Assembly: GCA_905178155.1 (NCBI GenBank)
Contig: CAJINV010000008.1
Coordinates: 3,336,013 to 3,400,012 of the forward strand
Direction: 5' to 3'
Source of the DNA: Amoebophrya sp. A120
Taxonomy: Eukaryota > Sar > Dinophyceae > Syndiniales > Amoebophryaceae
Length of the DNA stretch: 64,000 bases
The notes under the pieces are model-generated. The model was not told the DNA's origin. It searched no databases and saw only the letters and a program-made list of their open reading frames with translations. Below, piece by piece: positions 11,767-22,569 of this stretch; position 1 is the first letter of the stretch, and the number at the start of each line of letters is the position of its first letter. Position numbers and translations under genes: made by a program.

Positions 11767-14700
11767 TTAAACATTGGACATGTGCACTCGTCGGATAAGC
11801 TTCGCCGCCATTTCGAAACTGCGGCCGGACAGACAAGCCTGGTACAGGAGGCGGAAGGATTTTTCACTCGGCAGATGCGCCATCGGCTGGGACGGGCTCT
11901 GCTGCATCTCCATGGGTAAACTCGGCAGGTAGTCATTGTCAACGAACTCCCCATGCGATCTCGCCTCCAGATCCGCCCCGTAAGCCTCCACGAGTATGCA
12001 TTGCAAGTATCAATCTGGGTGCTGGAAGAGTTGTGCACGGTTTGTCATGCTCGTCCAGCATGATCCTCAAGTCTGTTATGTAGCCCGTTAAGAACTTCTC
12101 CAAGTGCTGCCCCACGCTTTTGTCATGGAGCAGCGCAGTTTGCGGCCACGCAGATGAATAGGACTCAAGAACACCTAGCGACTCAAAACTACTTGTCATC
12201 ATGCTCATGCTCGGCCACCAATTCAGGCGGCGTCATGATTTTCCAACCTCCCATATCACAGATTTCTTCCAGACCCAGACATATTTCTTTGCATTGGATA
12301 ACGAGCAACTCCACCATTTCCGCTCTCCCCGCCCGCACAGCGACGGAGACCACGGGCGTCGCGAAGTTCCTATTGACCACCGCCGGCTGGTTTTCCGCGA
12401 CTCGCTCGTCGCTCTCCATCAGCCACATCATCATCCGGACCCACCCCTTCGCGGCAGCGGCGTGCAGCGGCGTCAGGGCGGAATGGTGCGGATGCGGGAC
12501 CGTGAGCAGGTCGAACAGGTCGTAAGTAGGAGAAGATCTTCCAGCCTGCTTCTTCTTCGAACACGTGCTTGTTCCGCCACCTCGTCCAGTCGAACATGAG
12601 GACGCCCGGAAAAACTGCCCGCATAAATACTGCACCGTCTCCAGCGCCTGTTCCTCGTGCGCCTCCGTGTAATGCGGATAGGAAATCGCAGAGATGATCG
12701 CCAGCTGCACCGTCGCGAAGTCTAGTACTCGTGATGCGGAACAACCGGTCGAAATTCTACTTCTTGTGCGCTTTATTGTAGTTCCCGCAGCTGTGGTCTG
12801 CTGCAGCTCCTGCGGTTGAAGTGCGGGAGCGCTGCATGATGAAGATGTTGTACCAGTGGACGTCGTCGTCCTTCTCCTTCGGAGAGGACTACTGGCGGTG
12901 AGCTGGGCAGGAGCGAGGTGGACCAACTCTACTGCTTCTTCATTTGTAATTATGCCTTCTGCACTTTTCATCCTGCTCGTCCTCCGGGTAGCAGTCTGGA
13001 GGTGTACCGCTGGTTGCACGTTCAGTCCCACCTCTGGTGATCCTTCATGATGGCCATCAAGTGGAAACACTACCGTACTGTCGGCTCCGTCCTGCTCAAC
13101 ATTTGACGTTGATGTGCAGTAACCCTGCTGCAGCAGCCTTTGCTGTACTTCCGTATAATTATCCGTGTCAACCTCCACTACAGGAACAGCTGCAGAAGCG
13201 GCGACTTCGCTGCTTTTTCTTTTCACCTCTGTTGAAGATGTTCTACTTGGCGAGGTGAAGGGTTCTTCATCTACTTCCGGGTTCTCGGACCTTGTGGCCT
13301 CTTGCAGCTGCGACTGCCTACAACTTTTGCTTTCCCCGCGTAAAACTACATGCTCGTCACCTCCTTCCGCGCCTGCTTCGATCCAGCCCGCGTAGTATTC
13401 TTCAACGAGAATTTTCAGCACTTCCACGTCGTGCTGGCGTGCGAACACCTGCAAGGGCGTCTCCAGAAACGAAACCAGGACCGGCGTGCGCCGGGCCTCC
13501 TGGTGCGCGAGCCCCGGGTCGAGGTGCAACAGCTTCCGCACGATTTCCACGCGCTTCCGCGGGTTCGAAATCTCCCCACACACGTGCAGGACGCCCAACT
13601 TGGTCCCGGGATCCGGGTGAAGGTCCAAAACGAGTTGTGCAGCGTCCTCGTCATCCGGTGCCCCCCGGTCACCGCGACGACCAGAGGTGGTGCTGTTGTT
13701 CTTGTTCCCTTCTGCGTCAAGTAGGACTTCCTCAAGTGGTACTTCGCCACCGGCGGCGTCGTCGGCCGGACCAGCGGTTCGCGGCGAGCCGCCGCTCTCT
13801 GGTACTAATACGGCCTCTTCGACGAAGGACGAAGTACCACTACCACTCTCCCCTGTCGTCCTTCGCTGATCTTCGTCCGGCCCTGCCTTTGCGGCCGCCG
13901 CGTCACAAAGATTCAGGAAAACGAGTGCGGTCTCCGGGGCGTCCTGCATCAGCGCCTGCACCACCGGCCTCCACCCCAGAATCGTTTCCTTCACGGTCGC
14001 TTCGTCTTGCATCACCCGGATTTCGCACCGCACGTTGACGTCCAACTGCGCGCGAAACGCGGGACACTGCTTCCGTTTCTCCAGCAAGTAACTCGCGACC
14101 GCACTGCCCACCTCGTCCTCGAGAAACAGCCCGCACGCGTGCAGCAGACTGCTCCCCAGACACATCGCGTACGGCCCGCGGACCAAAGACGCGCCGTTCG
14201 TGGTCGTGGGTGGAATGGTTCCTCTAGTGCAGCTGCTGACACGGTCTTCTTCATCTACTTCAGATGTGCTGGTGTGTTCTTCGTCTTGTTGTTCCGAGTG
14301 TCTCACTGGCCAACCCTTCTCGACAACGACATGATCATCGTCTTCGGGAGCAGGACGATGCCCTGGCCTTTTTTTCAACGTCGTTGTAACAAAGCCGCCC
14401 TTGTTCGTAGGACGGCGGCGAGGAGTAGAATGCTTCTCCTCACGGTAGTCCTTATTTCCGCTTCTTCTGCTTTTTACCTGCTTCTCATTCCAGTAATAGA
14501 AGCACTTCCTTGGTTCCAGCAGCGCCACGCCGCCCGCGTAGTTCCAGTCGAACCCCCCCTTCTTGTGCACCAGGTCAATCACCTTAAACAGGAACTCCCG
14601 CGACGGGCCCGCCACCTGGTTCGCCTCGGAGGGCTTCCGCGGCTTCGACTCCGTGCGCCAGAGGAGCAGCTGCAGAAAATTCGTGTCGAACACCTGGCCC

Positions 14701-16550
14701 TGGGCAGAAAGTTCGTGGCTCAGCCCGTTCAAATCCACACTGTGGATGTTATTGTTCACTTTCATTTCCGCGGGCCCGGGCTGGTGTTCCGCTCCGCGTG
14801 CAACGGACTGCGTTGCTGTTGTTCCTCCGCCCGACGAGCCGGGTTGCTGGTGAGCCCGCTGTTGGTCCTGTGGTTGTGCCACAACATGATCCTGGCCAGG
14901 GGGGGTGGAGTCCCTTTGTTCTTCCGTCGCAGAAGATGAATCAGCTATTGATACCTGTTGTTCAGCATCTTGTTTTTCGTCCCCACTTCTAGAAGCACAG
15001 GCTGGATTTCTTTTTGCAGCTGTTGGTGATGTTGCATTCGCGTCAGAATCTGGTCCCTGTTCGACGACCACGGGGTCGTTGCTGCTCCTGCTCGACAGGT
15101 GACTGCAGCTCTCGCCTTCTACTTCGTACGGAAACAGGAGCGCCTTCAGGTGCGCCAGAACTTGCAAGTCCAGTCCGGTGGCGTTCCACGCGAGCCAGTG
15201 CAGCAGTTGCGCCCCGTTGCAGTTCCGCAGGTTCGGGTTCGCGCCATAGTTCAGCAGCAGGTTGCAAATCACCGGCTTCCGCGCCTGCCACAGCGGAAAG
15301 GCCGGCGTGGGATCGAACGAAACAGGAGGTCGTTCGCCTCCTTGATCCGCGGTTCCGTTGTTTCCTGACAAGGAAATAACACCGGCTGTGGCGCTCGGAC
15401 CCGTCGTGGTCAAAGAACTTCCAGCCCCGGGCCCGCCCCGGCCGCGTGCACTTGATCCTCCGGCATTAGAATTAGTACTGGTGCCGGCGGGGGCACCGGG
15501 CGCTGGTGCTGCTGGCCCCCGAATTGTACTTCCTGCTGCAGTTGAAGTTGCAGCACTCGTTAGGCCGTGCCTTGGCCCGGAAGTAGTAGTTGAAGCTGAC
15601 GCCTCCTGTCGCGTCTGGTTGCCACCGATCTCCTCGGCCCCCCGAAGTAGACTAGACGGCCTCTTTCGCCCGGCGAACATTCCCAAATTTGGATCGCACT
15701 GCACCTCGGGCCCCAGCAGGTAGCGAACCAGCTCCACGTGCCCGTCCCCCACGGCCGGGAGCAACACGCTCACCGAGTGCATCTTGGTCGCCTCGTTGTG
15801 TTTCAGAAAGGAGGCGCCGTACAACTCGACGACCTGCTTCACCACCTCCACGTCGCCCGTGTGAATCAAGTCCAGGATCTGCTCCCCGAGCCACTCCTGC
15901 TTGCTGCTGCAGGTGGACTGCTGCAACACCTGCGGGGGCAGCGTGTCCAGGACTTGCCGGAGGTCCTGCACCGTGTGGCAGTAGTCCGCCAGCCCAAACT
16001 TGACCCGGGCGCCCGGCATCTCAGCCCGGCACGTGGGGCAGGTCATATGAAAAGGAAAAAACCCCCCACCCCATATCGAAAAGGAAACTTGTGACGCTGG
16101 ACTTGCGTACACAAATCCGAGGCGTCTTGCTGGAGGGCACTGAAGGCCCATACCAAGCGTGAGTAGCGGGGCTTTGGCTTAGGCGCTTAGCACGAAATAC
16201 GTCCGCGCTGTAGGCCGAACAGCATGACAAACCGCCTGCACAATGCGGCGGAACCTGCGGAGTTGCCTCCTTGCGAGACAGACACGATTTGTGGTCACAA
16301 ATCAGCATTACAAATTTCCAAAAATATACCTTTTCAGTATGGGGAGGGAGGATTTTTCCTTGCAATAGGACACGAACCCCGTTTTGGGCGCCTCGTAGCT
16401 CCAGCAGGCCGCGCACTCGTAGCAGAACGAGTGCCCGCACAGGTAGTCGACGGACACCAGTTTACGGCTGTAGCAGACGGGGCAATCCACCAAGTCCGCG
16501 TTATAAAACCGGTAGAACCGGCCCTGAATCGGCACTCGGGATGCTGTCAT
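11767..16550 (-). CDS. RING-finger ankyrin-repeat protein (putative E3 ubiquitin ligase)
   Basis: Three exons (16550-16368, 16040-12301, 11989-11767) give about 1381 codons in one frame. The N-terminal RING-HC finger runs from about residue 23 to 68: CPVC, then CGHSFCYEC, then CPTC. Introner 9 splits it just before the last Cys pair. Ankyrin repeats follow: GDGHVELVRYLL, a repeat containing LLLNYGANPNLRN, a C-terminal TPLHAAAAKGWVRMMMWL, and AGRAEMVELLVEAYGADLEAR; the last one is completed only after splicing out introner 8. Long Ser/Thr/Gly-rich linkers fill the middle. The combination matches RING-ankyrin E3 ligases, where the ankyrins bind substrate and the RING recruits an E2. The start was chosen as the ATG closest to the RING; in-frame ATGs further upstream (for example MKLEMWW) are possible. 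It ends in TAA. Confidence 0.82.
11995..12300. mobile_element. Introner 8, diverged tgtctgggtctgg family
   Basis: The right end tcttccagacccagacata...ggata is clear; the left end tatgcattgcaagtatcaat is diverged. The target duplication acgag is perfect (11990-11994 and 12301-12305). Excision completes the last ankyrin repeat (VELLV-EAYG). Confidence 0.88.
16046..16367. mobile_element. Introner 9, ggaaaaatcccccctcccc family
   Basis: Begins tatgaaaaggaaaaaacccc and ends ggatttttccttgcaata. Flanks ggtca/ggaca differ by one base. Excision restores the RING finger at TGFV(S/T)-CPTC. The interior is closely similar to introner 17 at 48862. Confidence 0.9.
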
Positions 16551-18019
16551 CTTCGTCGAGGCCCTTATCCCGGTTGGAAAAAAGAGCTCTAGTATGCACA
16601 TTTTCTTATCTCGGGCCACACAAGTAGGAAGACAACCTCTGCCACACCGGAAATGCTTCCACCACATCTCGAGTTTCATGCGTGTCACTTTACCTATATG
16701 ATCTCCGCACTCTTCTAGTTTTTCTTTGTCATGCCGGGCTAGTTTCGGTTCTAGTACTCTAGAACGTCGCACGAATTTTTATATCAATAAATGCGTAACT
16801 GTAGATACTAACACTTTTTTCCTTGGATACAAGAAGAAGTCCTCACTGAAAGAGGACTTTTAGCCACGGTAGAGGCCGTCGGAAGAGAATCCTGAGCCCC
16901 CGGCTCGCTCGCCGGCGTTCCAAGAATCGACGGCGGTGGTGAAGACGACCTCCCTGCCGGCGTAGTTCGAGCGTCGCTGGTGGTAGAACAAGTGGGCCGC
17001 GTCTCAGCAAGGGCTGGACTGGACGAGAGAGAAGCTGGGGAACGACAATTTAACTCCAAATTCTGCTCTGTGCTCGTCCCACCATTTCTGTGCGAGTCAT
17101 TCGACGCCGCTTTGGATAAATTGTATTGTATTTGATCCGCTCTTGTTTCAAACAGACGCGGCGCCCGCTCTTTAGCCCTGCTATACTTGCAGCAACCCGC
17201 CGGACAGCGAGGCTGTGGAGGCCCGGCGAAACGTAACCCTCCTACGCAGTCGCCACATCAAGTGGCGAGAGCTGGAGGAGAACAGCGCGCTGGAGGTTTG
17301 TGGCCTTGGCAGACCGGCTCTTGCACTCGTTCCGTATAGTAGCACCAATGAATCAGAGGGCGCACACCAGGTGGGCAACACAGATTGATTATACTACGGC
17401 GAAAGGATCCCGATTCGCGCTACCTGGGCGCGTCCTTTAATTGTCGTCTGACTTTAGGCCGGACACTATCTGTGCGGGAAGGGCGCGGCCCTTCTCCGCC
17501 ATGGGCGGCGCGCGCGCGGGCGGGCGCCCTTCGTCAAGAAGGGCGGCGCCGGCCCCGCCAGGGGGCTGGGGGTGCCCGCCGCGGCTTTCCCGAATAGCGC
17601 AGGCCCCACCGCTTCCTTCCATCCCCGGGAAGTGCCGCAAGCTGCTGCGCGCGGCGTAGGGCGCTAGGGCTTACGGCGGTGCGAGCGTGCCCACTAATTC
17701 GGCCGAAGGCCGAGAGGGACACACCATGCCGGGCCTCTTTGCACACGACGCGGCAACACACCCGAGGGCCTTCCTCGGAGTGGTCGGGCAGGGTGTGGCG
17801 CTGGGCTGTTCAGGTTAAGCCGGCCGAAGCCCCACAACCATCTCACCCAAAAGAGACGGCGAGGCGCCTCGCCTGCTCACCAGGAGCCTGCAAGGCTCGC
17901 CCGCTTCCAGAGCGGGGCTCTTCTTCAAGAAGAGAACACCCACCAGGGGTAGGGGGATCGCGCGCAGGATTGCGGGCGCCGCCCTTCTTCACTCGCCAGG
18001 AGCAGCGGCGTATTGCCGC
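16551..18019. other. Gene-poor stretch with GC-rich island at 17430-18010
   Basis: A minus-strand open frame at 16808-17059 (Ser/Thr/Pro-rich) has no family match and may be an exon. Between about 17430 and 18010 the DNA turns very GC-rich, with cgcgcgcgcggg runs and small perfect hairpins such as cgcccttc/gaagggcg near 17527 and ctcttctt/aagaagag near 17920. Frames are open on both strands only because of GC content, and none resembles a protein. I do not recognise it as rRNA or tRNA. Confidence 0.45.
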
Positions 18020-18310
18020 TTAGTTTGCGCGATTCGATGCGTCTACTTCTAGTAGCGCATCTGGGCACAAGGCCCCTGTCACGACTTCCCTTCCCACCAG
18101 GGGCGGGCCCGCTTTGGATAAATCACTCTTCGTGGTAGAAGCCACTTCCGGGCTCATTTCGTTGGAGATCTCCACGGAGAAGGTAACATCGATACGATCG
18201 TCCGCCGGCCCGGCTGTCTCGTCAGTACAAAACGTTTTCACCGTGGTCCCTTGGTAGGTGGGCGTTGTTCCAGCACCCATTGCAACTTCGTCGCCGCCTC
18301 TGTAAGACAT
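18020..18310 (-). CDS. Hypothetical 96-residue protein
   Basis: An uninterrupted ATG-to-TAA frame with ordinary composition (MSYRGGDEVAMGAG start, acidic and Ser/Thr-rich middle, DASNRAN end). It has no signal peptide, membrane span or known motif. It directly abuts the GC-rich island and could be the first exon of a longer gene running into 16808-17381. Existence as a gene is supported only by frame length and codon composition. Confidence 0.3.
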   Translation of the reverse strand: MSYRGGDEVAMGAGTTPTYQGTTVKTFCTDETAGPADDRIDVTFSVEISNEMSPEVASTTKSDLSKAGPPLVGREVVTGALCPDALLEVDASNRAN

Positions 18311-19881
18311 TGCTGGCGAGAAAAGCCTCTAAACTTTTTGATGGGCGGCCGAGCGAAAAAAGTTGTGATTATACAAAAGCTTTTTCCTCAACGAACGGAT
18401 GATAATAGAAGTCGTGTAGTAACAAGGGTAAGAGGCAAGAAATCGAAAGCATCCTTTAATTGTGGCCAATATGATATGATAGCACTGTTAGGGAAATAAG
18501 ATACAACAAAAGCAGTACTTCGTGTTGTCGCTCGTTAGATCATACTCTAGTGCTATTACTGTCATCGCTGTTGCTTGTGAATCCACACTTCACGTACCTA
18601 CTACAATGTTATCCTACCTGTACTTGTATCACCGTGTTTCTGTCTACACTAAGCGAAGTAGGCGGAAGCGGAACCACGACTTCTGCATGAAACTTCGACA
18701 CAGCTATACCCCGATTCGATCGACTTGGTCCCTGCACCGGGATTAAGCGCGTCGATCTAGTTCTCTACCCACTGCTGGAGGATCATATACATGGACCAAT
18801 TTCTTGCAAATTAACTGAAGGGCAAAAGCGCGATAAAAACAGAGCAGTTTGATCGATCATTTTCTTCGCAGATCCGCGCGCGGCAAGATCCCGCAAAGTA
18901 GAGATCACGACTCGGTGCGCTTTCTGTGTCTTGCTTATCGCTTTCTTGTGCGTGATGGCTACGCTGGAAGGATCTTTTCTTTGATAGATTCGGCTCAGCA
19001 ACGAGCCGCAGTTTCCGAAAAGGGAGCAATATCCGCAAGAACAAACCATCCTGGCATAGTCTTCCGGTCTCGGCACGCTGTCAAAAAAATTGAACTTTAT
19101 CGTTTCGCACAACCCACGGATCTTACCTTCGCGACATCACTTCGCCCAACCGCCGAAGTCTTACGTGCGGTCGCGGGCACTCGCAATTTCTCCTCTACCT
19201 ATCAATCTGTTGTAAGTCCTGCGACGCATTTTTCAGTAAAAACCTGTTGTGGAAGTGGAAAAAGCAGAAAGTTGCATCAAATACATTAACAAACCTTCAG
19301 TCCGGTCGAGCCGATCAAATGAATCCGTCAGATACGTCTTAGCTTATCTTAGTGCACTTAAATATTCAAAATAATCATACACGGTGTCTTAAAGGAAGGA
19401 AACAACGCAGGTCATTGATAATATTGTTTTTTTATTTACATATTAATTTGGACGAGAAACATCGACGCGCGCTTTTCTTGTAAGGAAATATCTGGGCAGC
19501 GCCTTTATTGGTATTTTTTTCAGGTCTTTCGCCCTACCGGTAATGTCTCAACCGAAGGCTGACAGAGGCAGAGTAGGCTGGCCCTTTTTAATACCCACAC
19601 CCACAGCCACGCCTGCAGCTTCGACCGTAATGCATTATTTCTTTCTCTCAGGTAAGATGAGATCATCGTTTGAAATAGCCTCAAGAAATGGAGGAAGGTG
19701 TCGAGGAAGATAGAATGAAGGTACAACCATCAGATCAAGTGAGGCTTCTCGTCCTGTCAAAAACTTATCTTTACTTTATCAATTCTTCCTAGCTGAGTAG
19801 AAGAAATGTTCCACATCCGAGCAGGGTACTCGGCGTCAAAACGATACAGAACTACAACTACTGCCCTGCTTTTGCACTGGC
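18311..19881. other. Intergenic, about 1.6 kb
   Basis: AT-rich. The longest frames (for example 18849-19289 plus and 18783-19112 minus) overlap each other on opposite strands and have Cys/Arg-rich non-protein-like composition. Nothing recognisable. Confidence 0.4.
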
Positions 19882-22569
19882 TCAGACAGTGCTGCCAGCA
19901 GACACTCCGACATGCCCCATGGAGGATGGCGAAACCGATTGCAATATCCTGAGCAAAAACGTCCGCACCCGAGTTGGCAATTTTTCTACAACACAAATCT
20001 GCAGACTTTGCCTTTGGGAGTCACGCATGACATACACAGACTGTGCATCTGCGCCAACGCATGACAAGCTTCTCTCTGTATGAACAAACTGTGCGGCTGC
20101 AACTCTCCGTATAAACAGACAAGCTTCTCGATGTAGTGTAGTTCAGTTTAGCAAGAAAATAAACATACGAAATCCATCGGCTTATCCTGTTTACAGTCTT
20201 ATCGTTATCAATACCAAAACACAAAAAGAAATGCTTTTCGTGCTGGGGGTGCGCATGTTTCTGTAGATGCAAATCAGCATTACAACTCTGGGGTGGGGAC
20301 GCTTCTACACAGGATATGGGAAGCCCCCGAGGTCGACTCCGACAGCAACGGGGTCGTGGGAGAAGCAGTGTAGGCTCGTCCATTCTCCTCAGGTCGGAGA
20401 GCGTCCAGCCAAAGCGCGCCCCCGGCACCGTCATACTCGTCTTGCTCTCTCTGCTCAGCGAGATCGCTGGTGAGCGCCGCTGCAGACGGGTAGTTGGCGG
20501 TGGAAAGCGATGTACTGGACGAAGGTGTTGGAGAAACAGGCACTGCAGCGGTCCCGATCTCCTCCATCCGGCCAATTTCCTCGCCCCTCAGCTCTACGGC
20601 CGAAACAGCAGGTGCAGTTTCTGCGTCAGTGACGGCCGCAGTTGCAATTGACGGCGTTTCCGCTTGTTCGGCGGTCTGGCCAAGGAACTCCGTGCTGCTG
20701 GTTCCAAATTCACCTTCGTAAGGAGCGATAGCATCTGCACTCTCCCCTCGAGTTTCGCTCACCAGCAGTTCTGGTAACCCGGCAGAAGAAGCGGGAACCG
20801 TCGCTCTCCGGTCTCGATCATCAGCCGAAAACTGCACGAAGGAACTCCGCCAAAACCGCCACCCACCCCCCGTCCCGGTTGTTCCTTGGGTCGACGTACT
20901 CTCCTCGCTGTCGTCATTATCGCGGTCACCTATCGGAAACGTCTGCCTCGTGCTTGCCACCGTTGCATGCACTGTTGGTTGCGTTTGCCGCAGAAGCCAG
21001 TCTTGCCAGCGCGCTTTTTCTTTGTCTTCCTTCCATCCGCTGCGACGAGTAACAGCCGTGTAAGGGATAAACGGGCGCGAACGTGGATTACCTTCGCGGT
21101 CTCTCGTGAAACGATCTCTTGCAGCTGCATTCCCTCCGACGCGGTTCACAATTCCGTCATGTGCATTTTGATACATGGCGCCCGTTACTCTGTTCCCTTG
21201 CGCTTTTTCGTCTCTTGCCGTGCCCAGCATTCCCCAAAATCCATCGTTGCCCGCTGCGACCCCAAAACGTCCTGTTTCCGTATCCAAGGCGGGTCTCACA
21301 CCGGCACAGTCGAACCTTCTCCTTCTTCCGGTACAATCGGTAATTTCAAAGTCGTCTACCTTGAACGCGCGTCCGGTTGTAATGACACCACCGCTGCTGG
21401 GAGGAGTCCAGCCTGGAGGACGACGAAAGCCAGGAGGACGCGTTTCCTCAATCTCCATTTCGATTTCCTCCTCGCTGCTTGCTGAATTACAACAGCACGA
21501 CCACCACGATGAGTCCTCTGCATCCTTTTTCCTCCTGGGTGGTCGCACTGCAACTTGTACCAGGGCCGAGGACGCAGCAGGAGCTCCTGTCGTGTCGTTC
21601 GCGGACGAGGTTGTGCTTCCTCTCGCTCCATACCGGTCAGAAGATTCCTGGGGAAACACGTCGCGTCCCGCGCTCTCTTGATGCTTGCAGAACTTCGTGT
21701 ACTCAACGACGTCCACAACACCGTTTCCGTCCAAGTCTAGCGTTGCGAGCGGACACATCGGCGGACTTTCCCCCGTCCTCGGGTCGAGCACGAAGTCGCG
21801 ATTCTTGTCGTGCGCGTACATATTGTCTGCCACGCCCAGGTCGCACATGTCCTCGAGGAGGAGCGCTACCGTCTCATCGTTTGTCACGTTTTGTGTCGCT
21901 GTTGTATTCATCAGATTCGCGGCCAGTGCCACTTCGTATTGCCCGCGTTCTTGTTCGCCGTTNTGTTGTATTCATCAGATTCGCGGCCAGTGCCACTTCG
22001 TATTGCCCGCGTTCTTGTTCGCCGTTAGACTCCTCCTGCCCCCCCCCCCCCCCCCCCCCGCCCGCCTGACCAGCGGAGGTGGGTTCTACTTCTTCCGTCA
22101 CGCCGGTGTCACTCACCGCTAGAACAGCGGGCGCTGGCGTCACGGTCCTCGTGGTCGCAGCCGTGGAACTACCTCCCGGCGCACCATCATGTAGCGGAAG
22201 GTCATCCCGGGGCAAAGCTGCACTCTCCTCCTCGTCCAGAAACATCGTGCCCGCTGCGACCTCGTCGGAGAACTCATCTTCCGCGTAGTCGGTGATCAGC
22301 ACCCTCGGGGGCGCGACGTGGCGCCGCGGTTCCGCCGCAGCCGACGTTACCGCACTCTTATCATCCCCCTCACCGAGTCGGCACAACACCGGCACCACGA
22401 CATAGAACATCCATGCCAACGCGACAGGAGAAAGTGTAAAAAAGTACATCGGCGTTGTGGTGGCTGTCGAAGAAGATCTAACAGCACGGAGGAACCGAGG
22501 AGAAGCGAACGCACTGCGGTTACCGGCAACAGAAGAAGCGCTGCGCGAAGTACTGTTCTCAGACGCCAT
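19882..22569 (-). CDS. Single-pass membrane protein with EF-hand
   Basis: The ATG at 22569 is followed by an N-terminal Ser-rich region and one membrane span near residues 41-63 (MYFFTLSPVALAWMFYVVV). An acidic, poly-Gly region follows, then one canonical calcium-binding EF loop near residues 255-270 (DLDGNGVVDVVE), with a weaker EF-like stretch just before it (DKNRDFVLD). The long C-terminus is low complexity. Introner 10 separates a 58-nt last exon encoding QSVSPSSMGHVGVSAGSTV and TGA. A 63-bp duplication around an N at 21963 breaks the frame as assembled. Removing 64 nt gives a continuous frame of 749 codons, so the break is probably an assembly fault rather than a pseudogene. Role: possibly a calcium sensor at a membrane; inferred from the EF loop only. 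Confidence 0.7.
19945..20316. mobile_element. Introner 10, cgtccccacccc family
   Basis: Begins tatcctgagcaaaaacgtcc and ends gtggggacgcttctacacaggata. Flanks tgcaa/tggga are degenerate. Excision joins SGASQ to SVSP in frame and supplies the stop codon. Confidence 0.8.
21900..22026. repeat. 63-bp tandem duplication around an N (assembly artefact)
   Basis: Bases 21900-21962 and 21964-22026 are identical, with a single N at 21963 between them. This is what overlapping contig ends leave when joined without merging. Collapsing one copy plus the N restores the EF-hand gene frame. Confidence 0.9.
22039..22059. repeat. 21-bp poly-C run
   Basis: A homopolymer of C that encodes poly-Gly on the minus strand in the EF-hand protein. 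Its length is prone to sequencing error and lies 12 bp from the suspect join. Confidence 0.9.

Noticed and set aside
17679-18023. GC-rich island as rRNA or tRNA cluster
   Set aside because: No conserved rRNA core sequence or tRNA B-box could be recognised by eye.
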